In this document: in pieces, positions 46,232-57,200 of the stretch
How positions within the stretch are numbered: position 1 is the first letter of the stretch
Layout: each line of letters opens with the position of its first letter
Source: Anaeramoeba flamelloides
Lineage: Eukaryota > Metamonada > Anaeramoebidae
DNA length: 64,000 nucleotides
Assembly (NCBI GenBank): GCA_027625915.1
Contig: JANTQA010000076.1
Span: forward strand, 2,542,001-2,606,000
Direction of reading: 5' to 3'
Made by a program: the position numbers and the translations under genes
Notes under the pieces: generated by a model
What the model was told of the DNA's origin: nothing
Database searches by the model: none
Seen by the model: the letters and a program-made list of their open reading frames with translations, nothing else

Positions 46232-48277
46232 TACTTATTTGGCTGTCGAAAAGTAGAAGGAGAACAAAGGATAACAAATTACAAAAAATGAAGATTCTGA
46301 AAAATGTCTATAAAAATCGGAATTAAGTTTTTAATCTGACTGTACTATTGTTACAGAATTGGTGATTCAATTTCTTCTTTTTGAAAATTTTTTGTATTTT
46401 TCTTCCGATTTACCTTTCCTAAAAAATAAAATTATAGTCGAATTTTGAACAAAATCCAAAAAAAAATCGTTCTTTGGTATATTGAGTATCTTATTTTTCG
46501 AAAAAAGTTGTTTCGATTTAACTTTTCTTTTCGAAAATTATTTTTTCAAGATAAAAGATTATTTTTTTAGAAAGGCAAATTTATTTTCATTGAAACTCAA
46601 ATTCTTTGAGAATTGCAGTGTGTATGGTTAAATTAATTCGTTACCTTTATTTTTCACGAATTTATACAAAGAAATTTACAATTAATGACACAAACTTGAT
46701 ACTCTGTGTTGCAAAATAAAAGGAACAAAATTTTCGTTCAGTTTTCCAAAAAAAAGAATTTTAAAATATGTAAAAATTTCAAATTTTTAATTCGAAGAAA
46801 TCAGTTTAAAGTATTAATCTCGCTTTTAGAATAGGGGACTTTTGATGATTTATTTTAATTCTTGGGGTGTGATTATTTTGGGAAGGCTGAATGAAAATTT
46901 TGATCTTTTTATTTTCCCAGTTCTCATATTTTTCCTCGTTATTTTTTTTTATTTGAATAACGATCCAAATAAAAAAACCTAAAAAGAAAATTTGAGTAAA
47001 TTTTATTTATTAATATTGAATTTTGCAAAAGACATATCTATCAATTTTTTAATCATTAGAGGATTTTGATTCTGTTTACATTGTTCAATCTGGGAAATAA
47101 CTCAAGCTTTGGATATGATATTTATAATGAAAAAATTTTGATTTTTTCAACTCTTTTCACAAACACTCACAAAAATTTAAAATTTTTTTTTTTTTTTGTT
47201 AAGGGACTAGTCTATATAATTTTTTATTTTTTTTGACCAATTTCTAAATAAAGATTCCTTCTCTAGAAATATGTTTAATATTGAAAATAAATGGGTTTTT
47301 CAAATATAAGTAATTGGCAAAAAATTTTCTCAATCTCGATGAAATTTGGATAAAAAAATTAATTGAGATTTGTCCCTTAAGCAACTCCTGATCATATAAC
47401 AACCCCATAACAAATTTAAAAAATGCAAATACGTCCTGAGATAGAAAAAAAAAGTAAAAATCTGATTATTAAAAGACTCAGACTTATCTTAAATACTAAG
47501 TTTGAAAAATAAATTGTTGTATTTTAAAAAGTTTGATCTGTTTTTCCTATTTTTGGAATAGTTAACAATTGAACATATTTAGTATTATTTCAAAAAAAAA
47601 TATTTTATACTTAGATATGAAGGCGACATCCTTCTTCAAAGAAAGATGACACAATTCCAAATTATAAATAAAAAAAGTAAGTTTTATCATTACTTTAAAA
47701 AAAATATTACTAAATTCATAAAAAAATAGATAATTATATATAAAATTGAAAAAAATATCATTTATTTATTAGAAAAAAACAGTTCAAAACTATTTTTTCT
47801 GTTTTTTTTTTTCAAACAATAAAAATTCCAGAAAGACAGTAAAACTATTTACTTTAAAGAATTGACTTAAAAATAATTTTTTAAAACCTTGGAAATCGGA
47901 CTTAAATGGTAAAGAAATACTTTTTAATTTGATTATCTTTAATCGTTGCTTAATTTATAATCTTAATTCGTTTAAATTGTTCGTAAAACGTAAATAGTAA
48001 ACATATCAATATATTTATTATTATTCTTGTTTTGTAAAATATTTTCAAACAAATAAAACCAATTTAAATCAATAATTCCGAGACTGGTATTTGGATTATA
48101 AATTGTGAAAATATTTTTACTTCCTTTTCGATATTTTTATTTTATAAATTGAGTTTTCAAAGTAATAGGTCACAATTTGTGTCTTTGTTTCTATTTGAAT
48201 GATAAATGGGTAAAATTTTCACTTCATTTTGATTTTCCTTTTTTTAATTTCCTAAATCGAGTAAAAAAAAAATAATA
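46232..48277. other. Gene-free stretch
   Basis: The part 46725-46900 shares blocks with 30655-30760 and 31180-31245 (for example GATTTATTTTAATTCTTG). No gene seen. The part near 46240-46420 is the upstream region of the small minus-strand gene. Confidence 0.4.
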
Positions 48278-48755
48278 CAGTGGTGTAAATAACCCGTTCA
48301 AACAACCTTTAACCCATTACTAAAATTTAACTCGTGTTTTTTTTTCAGACTTGGGTATTGGGAGACCAGAAATCACTAATAGATTTTTGGTTCAGAACCA
48401 AATTGGCTTTAGAGGTTAGATCTTTGATTAACCAAAATGGCTCAATTATATTAAATGCTTTTGTTTCAAAAATTTCATCATATTTACAAAATTTGTGAGA
48501 TTAAATAATTTATTTATATAAAAATTCAAAAAATGAAATTTTACTCATTTTTTTTGTCAAAAAATAACATTTTAATCTTCCAGTATCTTCATAATTCTTT
48601 TTTAAAATTTATTTAAAGAACCATATTTCTTTTTTATATACTGTTGACACCCCATTGATTTGTTTCTTTTATTTCTAGAGTCAACCAATATTTTTTGCAT
48701 GAGTTAAATTTTTGTAATGGGTTAAAATAAAAAACACGGGTTAGTTACACCACTG
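48278..48755. mobile_element. 478-bp TA-flanked inverted-repeat element
   Basis: The left end CAGTGGTGTAAATAACCCG and the right end CGGGTTAGTTACACCACTG are inverted, and TA flanks both sides (48276-48277, 48756-48757). The repeats continue inward through AACCCATTAC and AACTCGTGTTTTTT. CAGTG-type ends plus the TA target fit Tc1/mariner. There is no coding capacity, so it is a MITE. I see no second copy in the window. Confidence 0.8.
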
Positions 48756-48757
48756 TA

Positions 48758-49778
48758 GATATTATCAAATAACTGATTTTAATACTAATAGTTTGTTGTT
48801 TATACTCTTAGTGTTTGAAAAGATTATTACATAATCTCTGAAATCCCAAGAAATTTTTTTGAATATTTGTGAATAAGATAAATGATCAATTTTTTTAGAT
48901 CTACTGACGATCCAATATTTGATTTATTTTTAGAGTATTTTTAAAATAAGGTTAGAGTTTCAAGGTTATTTGTGCATACAAACTCGATTAGGAATTATTT
49001 AAAAGTGATTTTTGTTTAAGATAAATCAAAAAGTTTGATAATTTTTACTTTTTATTTTTCAATGTAAATATCCCAACAAAAAGGGAACCATATCTCTTTA
49101 ACTGAAAATTTAATTTGAAAAAATGGACTTCTTTTAAAAATGAAAATTCATCTCTCTAAAGTTGATAAATCAGTTTTTTTATTTCGCTAATTCTCTAATT
49201 GTGAAAATAATTACTCTATTACCTTTTGGAAAAAAATAATCTGTGTTACTGTTCCTTGAAAATACTTTGAGACTCAAAAAAATACAATTCTTCTTTAGAG
49301 TGGTTTGGTTCTAAACTTACAAATCAACTCTTACAGAAATTTTATAATTAACTTTCAAAATAAATTGTTTGTAACTTTTCTAAAAATAATCAAAAAGGGG
49401 TTGAAAAAGAAAATACTTTCTTGAGCTCCAAAAACAGACTGTTTGTCAAGATCTTTTAAATGGATTATTTTTCCCTCAATAAAAAACTTATTCTCACTGA
49501 ATCTTTCAAATTAGTCCTCAAAATCGAGTCAAAATTAAAAGAAACGTTTTTAAATTCCTCTCTTTTTCTCACAGTTTTACTTTTAAAAATCAAGAAATAA
49601 ACCAAAATTGGACTTGAAACAAAAATGATGGGGAAATTTGAACATTTTTTTTCTTTTCAAAAGTGACTCGTTATTCAAAACCCCGATCTTACTTTTGTTT
49701 CTATATTAGAAAACTATATTACTCACCTTCTTTATTCAATTTCTAGCTTTTTAAATAAAATATAAAAAAAAGCCCAAC
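48758..49778. other. Gene-free stretch upstream of ADA2
   Basis: AT-rich with no repeat ends recognised. It must include the ADA2 promoter; no motif is identified. Confidence 0.35.
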
Positions 49779-51560
49779 ATGAACAAAATTCACCAATTTT
49801 ATTGTAATCACTGCCAAACAAACATTACAAAGAAAACTCTCATTATTTGTGTATGTTGTACCGAAGTTACATTATGTGAAGAGTGTTTTTCAAAAGGTGT
49901 CGAGGTAATTGGTTTTCTCTTTAATCTCTTCTTTTCCCTAATTCCTTTGTCAAAATGTTTTTCTTTTCACCAACATTTCGAAACAGTCTTTTTTTTTGTT
50001 TAAGTATTTCTGATCATTCCCTTTTTAACTTATGTTTGGTTATTAAAACAGAAACAAACAAACCAAGAACTTTGTCCTTTCTTAACTTTTCTTCTCTCTT
50101 CTTTTGAGACTTTTTTTGATTTTTTCTTTTTTTTTTGTTTTTTTTTTTGTTTTTGTTTTAAAAAGACTGTTTCTTTCTCTTTACAAAAACTTAAACTGAA
50201 TTCTGTTTTGAATTCTAAATTTTTTCAACAACCAAAATGCTACTTTTTTTTTTTTATTTTCCCCAAACCAAAAAAATTTTTTAATTTTTCCAAAAACTAA
50301 TTAAAATTTGCAATTTTTTATGCTCTCTTTCCATGTTTTACCTTTCCTCTTTTTTTAATCTGACTATAGTTCGAAGACCACAAAAAAACCCATGGATACA
50401 AAGTAGTTGTCTGTGATCAGGAAAGTATTTTCCAAGAAGACTGGTCTGCTGAGGAAGAGATACGACTGTTTAAGGCGATTGACAAGAAAGGATTTCAAAA
50501 TTGGGAAGACATCTCTTGCCTTGTAGGAAGCAAATCAGAGAGCGAGTGCAAATCACACTATGAAAAAGTCTTTTTAAATTCACCAAATTATGAAAATTTC
50601 GATCCAAAGCTATTACCACCACACAAAAGCACAAACACAAACAACAACAAGAAAAACAAACTCAAACAAAAGAGAAGAAATCGAAAAAGAATGCAAAAGA
50701 AAAGATTTAAGAATCAGTGTGTAATATTTTCATCTTCAGAGGACGAATTACATTCAGATTCACAAGAAGATCGCAAATTCAAAATTTATACGAATAAAAA
50801 AAAAACTGCAATTTCTGAAATGATAGGTTATATGCCCAAAAGAAGTGAGTTTGAAATTGAATACAACAATGACTGTGAAGAAATTTTAAATCAAATGGGT
50901 GTCATTGACAACAGAATTAGTTGGGATTTAAAAAATGAAGTTTTAAAATATTATAACCAGAAATTAGAGGAAAGAGAAAAGAACAAACAATTTGTTATTT
51001 CAATGGGGCTAATCTACCCACTTCGATCGAAGCAACGAAGAAATAGAAAACCTTTAGCAAGAATCCTAACAAACACAAACACAAAAACAAATACAAACAA
51101 AAACCACCCTGTAAGTAACAAAAGAAGAACAAGGACAAAAGGAAATAAAAAAACAAAAACAAAAATTTTAAAAAAAAAGAGACAGTTTCAAAAGAGAATG
51201 AGGGTATTTGCAAAATGCTTTGATCAAAGAAGTGACTACGAAAGAAGTTGCGATTCATTATATCAGGAATCTAAACTGAAAACTGAAATTAAACTCTTAT
51301 TGGAATTACAAAATCATTTAAACACAACCCCTAAAAATGAATTATCAATGAAATCAAAGAAACGAAACAGCAGTAGGAAATTGGTTGAAATGAATTTGCC
51401 ACAATTGATAAATTCAAATTCAAAATCAAAATCCTCAAGTAATAACAAACACCAAACACAAGACAAAATGGAATTGGTTGAAACAGGGCACTCTCCTATG
51501 AACGAAATCGTTCCTCAAATTTTATATCAAGAAGATCAAATCCTTTTTGAAAAAATTTAA
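49779..51560 (+). CDS. ADA2: Transcriptional adaptor ADA2 (SAGA/ADA complex)
   Basis: 438 residues in two exons: 49779-49904 and 50370-51560, with a phase-0 intron of 465 bp (GAG|GTAATT .. CTATAG|TTC). Order: ZZ zinc finger at 5-60 (FYCNHCQTNI, ICVCCTEVTLCEECFSKGVE, then FEDHKKTHGYKVV after the splice), SANT/Myb domain (EDWSAEEEIRLFKAIDKKGF .. NWEDISCLVGSKSESECKSHY), and the ADA2 signature GYMPKRSEFEIEYNNDCEEI with WDLKNEVLKYYNQKLEEREK. After it comes the KRMRVFAKCFDQRSDYERSC region seen in ADA2 proteins. ADA2 links GCN5 acetyltransferase to ADA3 and SAGA in the nucleus (established for the family). No C-terminal SWIRM domain is visible: the protein ends in Asn/Ser/Lys-rich sequence. A further 3' exon is not apparent. 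Confidence 0.93.
49905..50369 (+). other. Intron of ADA2
   Basis: 465 bp, donor GTAATT, acceptor TGACTATAG with a T-rich tract and a possible branch site in TAATCTGAC close to the acceptor. The frame is confirmed by the ZZ finger continuing across the joint. Confidence 0.93.
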
Positions 51561-53159
51561 TTTATTCACAGAAATTTGTTTATATTTTGACAAATTTCAA
51601 ATTTATTTTTTTTTTTTTTCGTTTTTTTTTCCTATTTATTTTTTCTTTTTCTTTTATTATAAAAGTATAGATTTGATTTTAGATTTATTGAATAATAATT
51701 TTAATTAGTTCAAAATTATCATGTCATTTTTTTGTTATCTATTCCTATGAATTTGAAAATAATAAAATATTTGTTTAAAAACTCTCTTATTTTTATTTGG
51801 TTTATTTCTTCAAAGTACCCGTTTTGCGACAAATACTTAATTGGCGATTTTATTATTAGTTTTTTTATTTAATTTATCAAAATCAAACAAAGATTACCCT
51901 TGGTGGTAGTAGTCTATTTTATGAAATTTTGGATAACATCTCAATTCCCAATTAATAGGCTATTATAAAAATGGTTAATAATTCCGAGAAAAAAATAATA
52001 CTATTGTAGAGAAATAAAAATGCAACTCAAATAAACTTTGTTTCAGTTAAAGGTGCCCAACATTTTTTTCCAATATCAAATATTTTTTATAAATGACCTT
52101 TGAAGAGGAAAAAAAGAAATAATGAGAATAATGAAACTTTAAGAATAGTTGATACCCATATGAAATAAAACAAACAAATCAATATTTTTTCTTAAAAATT
52201 GAAAAATATAAATTCTTGGTGGCATATTGAGAAAAAACAACAATGTTGGTTTTGGTTTTTAATTATAGATCTAATAAAATCCCAATAGAAATCAAAATCA
52301 TTTTTCGACAATGATTTTTACAATATCAATAACATTAGAAGAATAATTTTTTACCAAGTGACTATTGATCTTGTAATAAAATATTAATTTCAATTGAATT
52401 AGATGTAAAAAAATAATTTCATTTAAAAAAAAAAGTAAAAATGTGAATAAAATGATTACTAAACCTCGATTCCAAAAATTTAAACACACCCAAATCAAAA
52501 ATATGCAAAATAAAACCCAATTTTAATTATTTTTTCAAAAGGTAATGATATAAAAACACCTTTAAGTTGACTTAGTATTATTAATGTTTTTATATGTAAT
52601 TATTTTCATACAAATAAAAGAAAAAAATAAAAAACTAGAATATAAAAATGGGTGTGTCCAAAATAATGAAACGAGCGGAACAAAAAAAGTATTGGTAAAT
52701 TTGTTAAAATTTCAGCAACAATTTTTGATCGATCAAATGATAAGATAACATCTGCCAATTATATGAGATTTTTCAATTTAACAAACTCAAGACTAACCTT
52801 CCCATCAAACCATCAAAACAATATTTCCAGATCTAACCAAACAGATTAAGTAATTAGTAAAAAAGGCAATGATAACAAAATAAAAAAGACATAAAATGAA
52901 ATAGTTTGTAAAATCAAAATTATTCCCAAATTATATGTAAAGTGATTTTTTTCTATTCTTTCAGCCATTTGTACTGTGTCAAAAATTTTGAGATTTAGTT
53001 TATTTTCATTTTAATATTTTTTATTTACAATCCAAACTTTTTTAATTTTAAATTTGCTGAAATTTATCGCTTTTACCATTTTTAATGAACCTTAAATAAA
53101 TAATTAAAAAAATGTATAGAAAGTTAAATAAAAAGGGTAAACATATGAATATATGTATA
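51561..53159. other. Gene-free stretch with dispersed repeat
   Basis: The first 230 bases are ADA2 3' sequence with AATAAAATATT near 51763. The part 52250-52950 is a copy of the repeat at 32860-33560. No gene found. Confidence 0.5.
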
Positions 53160-55187
53160 TTAACCGGTTTTATGAGAGAAATACGAATACCAAACACAGT
53201 TTTTTATGAGGATTCTTTTATGGGATTCAATCAATTTCAATTTTCAAAAGGAAATATATATATATAATATTTTAATATTAAATATACACCTTATAAGATC
53301 ATTGATAAATGTAAAAGTATGATGAGCAAAAAAAATCCTCATATAATATTGTATGTACCCTAAAAGCTAATCTTATATTATTTTGAAAAATTAAAAATTT
53401 TGTTTGATCAAAAAAAAAAGATTTTGAAAAAAAAAAGTTAATTTTTTTAATTAACAAACATAAAAAGAAACTTATTTCAATTCAAGAACAGACCGAGATT
53501 TTCGATATATTTTACTTTCATTAGCTTGACCAAACTACCCTTTTAGATCAACAACAATAATAACTTAAAGTCGATCCAATTTTATAAGTGAATTAACATG
53601 TTGTAAATTTCATTGAATAAAAAGGTTATTAAAATATTCAACCCTCTCCATCTTTCTTGAAGGAATTTATTGTAATTTATTTAGTCAATTCCTTTTTTTT
53701 TATTTAGGTGAAAAGGGGATGTGTAACTTGTTAAATTGTTCCATAATATCCAAACCACTCCAGCAATACAAAAAAAAAAAATTGTATGTCAAGATTGCCT
53801 TATGCATTTTATTATTTTTCTTTGATTATATTTAGTTTATAGATATAAAATACAACTAGAGTTGAAATTCAAATTTTTAATCTATCACCAATAAAAATGA
53901 AAATCACTCTTTATTATTTTTTGTTATTAAATAAGTTAAGTTAATTACCAAATTTTTTTTTTTTTTAAAAACATATCTATTTAAAGTACATTTTCATAAT
54001 GTGTGATTATTTGCCTGATCATAAGTTTCGTTGGATATTTAATACGTCCTTAAGAAAAATTCAGCACTATTTTTTCTGATTAATATTTTTCGAAATATAG
54101 TCTTACCGTCAGTTTCACTTTTAAAGCACAAACTTTCAACGAAATTTAAGGCACAAAAAAATCTCAAATTAAGGCACAAAATTTGGATTTTTTTTTTTTA
54201 CAATTTATTTTACAAGAATTTGAATTTTGTGCTTTAATTTGAGATTTTTTTGCATCTTAAATTTTGTTGAAAGTTTGTGCCTTAAAAGTGTAACTGACTG
54301 TATAACTTAATTCAATTAACCACTGGGATAATTTTTTTTACAATAAAAACACTCTCACCTTTTTAAATATCGAAAATATTTTTTGAAATTAATGTGCTCT
54401 TTTTTATTTTTTTTTGAAAAATTGGGGTTGAGAAAATTTTGAAATCAAAGAATAAGCTAATATATTAAATTAGAATATTTTTCCAGAGAGTTTGTCTTTT
54501 TAAATAACTTTTTTTAATTTTACCTTTTAAAACTAAAAAAAACATTTGAAGAACAAATTAGTCCCTTTTGTGAAAATAAAATTCCCATAATTTAGAATTT
54601 GTTTTAGTAAATGGGTTAAAATAAGATATTGTATATAAAAATATACATAATTTCAAGTTTGAATTCTATGGTTTTGGCAAAAAATGTTTTCAATAAAAAG
54701 TTAAATTGAAACTTTATTTATTTTAATTTTTTCATTTTGCTTTTTTAATTTTTTTAATGGAAGGTATTTGATTAGTTTTCCATTTTTAGTGTTTTTTAGG
54801 GCCGTAGAGACATGGTATGTTAAAAAAAAATGAAAAAAAATACTTTTTATTTTTCACAACAAAAAATCAGTTCATTTTTATTAAATTTTTGTGGATGATC
54901 AAATCTTCAAAACACTCAAAGACAATTTATAACACCTAAAAACATTTCTCAACACGTTTACAGGAAAAAAAGAGTAATAAAAGTCTCAAGTCTTGGTAAA
55001 AGTTAAGAAAAAATATTTCAAATTAAAGAAATTATTTTTTATTTCTTGCAATTATATTTTATCACTATAAAGTGGATTATTGTGATTTTATCATTTTTTT
55101 TTTTACATGATTAAGCTAGATTAATTGTGATTTGAGAAAATTACTTTGAATTTAAAACCGGTGCTGTAATAATTCAAGTTATCATCA
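53160..55187. mobile_element. 1.28-kb TIR element, copy 3, enlarged by nested insertions
   Basis: The part 53480-54055 matches 5940-6500 and 54835-55187 matches 6540-6901, including the end ..TATCATCATAAC. Between them lies about 780 bp absent from the other copies, including the 195-bp MITE at 54106-54300. The left boundary is uncertain. This copy has lost nearly all TCGCGAT words. Confidence 0.5.
54106..54300. mobile_element. TA-flanked palindromic MITE, family 1, copy c
   Basis: 195 bp; left CCGTCAGTTTCACTTTTAAAG, right ..CTTAAAAGTGTAACTGACTG, TA on both sides (54104-54105, 54301-54302). The arms GCACAAACTTTCAAC and AATTTAAGGCAC are inverted at the right end. Best preserved copy; nested in the larger element. 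Confidence 0.88.
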
Positions 55188-55373
55188 TAACAAACAAATA
55201 TTTGAGAATAAATTATTACAATAATAAAAATAAAATAATAATAAAAAAAATAAAAATTATTAAACAAAAATATTATTACGAAATATTCTTAAAGATAAAT
55301 ATACAAAAAAAATTTAATTTAAGAATTTTTCAATTTATATTTTTTATTCAGCAATTACAAGATTTTTTTTTTT

Positions 55374-56936
55374 TTAGAATATTTTTAGAATATTTGATTT
55401 TTTTTTCTTTTTATTATTTTTCACATTTTTTACCAAATATTTTAAGTTCCATTGTTTATAAAAAAAAGAAATAGCATCGATAACTGACTTTCTTTGCCCA
55501 TTTGAAATTGCAACTAATCTGAATTTTTTTTGTTTTTTGATTTGAGAAGTTATTTTTCTTAATTCAAAGCATCTGTCACGAGTCAAATCTGCAGAAATTT
55601 CGATATTATCACTAAAAAGAAATTGTATTTTTTGTTGTTTTAAACTTAATTGTAAATTAATTGAGTGGTGATCAATTATTAACAAAACTGAATGCAATGG
55701 AACTATCTGACCAACAATTATATGTAATAAAAAAATAATTTGACCCTTATTCCAAAAGTTTTTTAGAATTGTTTTTGAATTTTTTGCTTTATTTTTTTGA
55801 TTTTTATTTTTGTTCTTATTCCGAGAAAGATTCTTAATATTACGAATATTTTCAAGACTATATACACAATCAAGATCTTTTTGATCTTGTGGATAAAATA
55901 AAGGTTGATACACTATAAAGTTTAACAGCTCATTTGAAGGTATTGGAGTTTTTGGATTGTTCAAAATAACTGGGTCTCGTCCATTTGATCGAATGTAGAT
56001 CATTATCATGAAAATAAAAACTCTTTTATCATGAAATTCCATAAATTTCAAATTCATTTTTTGGTTTTGATCATTTATTAATAGAATCTTTTTACTGTGA
56101 CGGAGATCTAGTAATAACCAAAACTTTTCTAGATTCCATTCCCCTTGGAACAATACAGCCTCTTTGTTCTTATTCTTGTTGTTATTTGATGAATCCTTAT
56201 TATCATTAAATATCCTCTTTTTAAAACAAATTCTAAATCTTTGAAAATCAAATTTTACTTCAACTTTTTTCCATTTCGAACTTGAATTAACGTGAGCAAA
56301 AATTGGTTTAAGAAATGAACCAATTCGACACCATTTTATACTTTCTTGAAAATTATTTTCAAATTCTTTTTTTATTTTGAAAATCTTTTTTTTAAATTTT
56401 CGTCCACCCTTTATTAACGATAAATCAAATTGAGACCATTGATTTTCAGTATTCGCAAAAAAAAATGTTTCAATAATACTCCAATCATCTTCACTCCTTA
56501 AAAAGTTATCAAATAATTCTTGAACAGTTTCTAATGCCATTGGGTTCGTTGTTGATCCATACACAACTAATTGAAATCCCTTTTTTTTTAATATATTAAC
56601 GAAAAAATTTGATGGTTTGTCGCTTTCATTCATGATATTTTTTAAAGTTTGTACCAACAAGATATTATTTCCTTCTTTATTCTTCTTCTTCTTCTTCTTC
56701 TTCTTCATCTTCTTTTTATAATTAACTGATTTTTTTTTTTTTTTTTTAACTTGACTGTTAATATCATTAGCACCAGAAAAACCATCAATACCCTTTATTT
56801 TTTTCTTTTTTTTTTCCCCATCTTTTTTATTATTTTCAATCTTGTAATCAAGATCAGAAAATGAATCGGATCCACTGTCTGATTCACTACTCAATAGAAT
56901 TTTAAATGAATCAAAAGACTCGACTATTATATTCAC
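55374..56936 (-). CDS. CH-domain/PH-like protein, downstream reading frame
   Basis: A 520-codon frame with a GTG first codon; upstream the same frame stays open through the bases that encode IERKKENKSVNIIVES, so it has no start of its own and most likely continues the frame at 56941-58803. It begins with a near copy of the end of that frame (VNIIVESFDSFK.. SESDSGSDS). A Lys-rich linker follows, then beta-rich segments with the same strand-helix endings as the giant protein at 33992-42230 (WKKVEVKFDFQRFRICFKK, KKFRLVAISNGQRKSVIDAI). Probably PH-like folds (inference). Ends in TAA. Confidence 0.7.
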   Translation of the reverse strand: MNIIVESFDSFKILLSSESDSGSDSFSDLDYKIENNKKDGEKKKKKIKGIDGFSGANDINSQVKKKKKKSVNYKKKMKKKKKKKKNKEGNNILLVQTLKNIMNESDKPSNFFVNILKKKGFQLVVYGSTTNPMALETVQELFDNFLRSEDDWSIIETFFFANTENQWSQFDLSLIKGGRKFKKKIFKIKKEFENNFQESIKWCRIGSFLKPIFAHVNSSSKWKKVEVKFDFQRFRICFKKRIFNDNKDSSNNNKNKNKEAVLFQGEWNLEKFWLLLDLRHSKKILLINDQNQKMNLKFMEFHDKRVFIFMIMIYIRSNGRDPVILNNPKTPIPSNELLNFIVYQPLFYPQDQKDLDCVYSLENIRNIKNLSRNKNKNKNQKNKAKNSKTILKNFWNKGQIIFLLHIIVGQIVPLHSVLLIIDHHSINLQLSLKQQKIQFLFSDNIEISADLTRDRCFELRKITSQIKKQKKFRLVAISNGQRKSVIDAISFFYKQWNLKYLVKNVKNNKKKKKSNILKIF

Positions 56937-56988
56937 ACTTTTATTTTCCTTCTTTCTTTCTATTTCGTCTTTTTTTTCTTTTTCTTCC

Positions 56989-57042
<54 letters not shown>

Positions 57043-57200
57043 CTGATGCTTTAGATTCTTTGGTTCATGATCAGATTCTGAATCGGATCCACTATCTGAT
57101 TCACCATTTGAATTAAAATTTAAAGAATCCAAAGACTCGACTATTATATTCACACTTTCATTTTCCTTCTTTCTTTCTATTTCGTCTTTTTCTTCATCTT
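56935..57200 (-). repeat. Tandem duplication of about 210 bp inside the coding region
   Basis: The sequence around 57120-57200 (GACTCGACTATTATATTCAC and onward through TTTCTATTTCGTC) is repeated at about 56909-56985 with few changes. It encodes DEIERKKEN(E/K)SVNIIVES(L/F)DS twice. The two copies are separated by the poly-T tract and its flanks. Confidence 0.85.
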
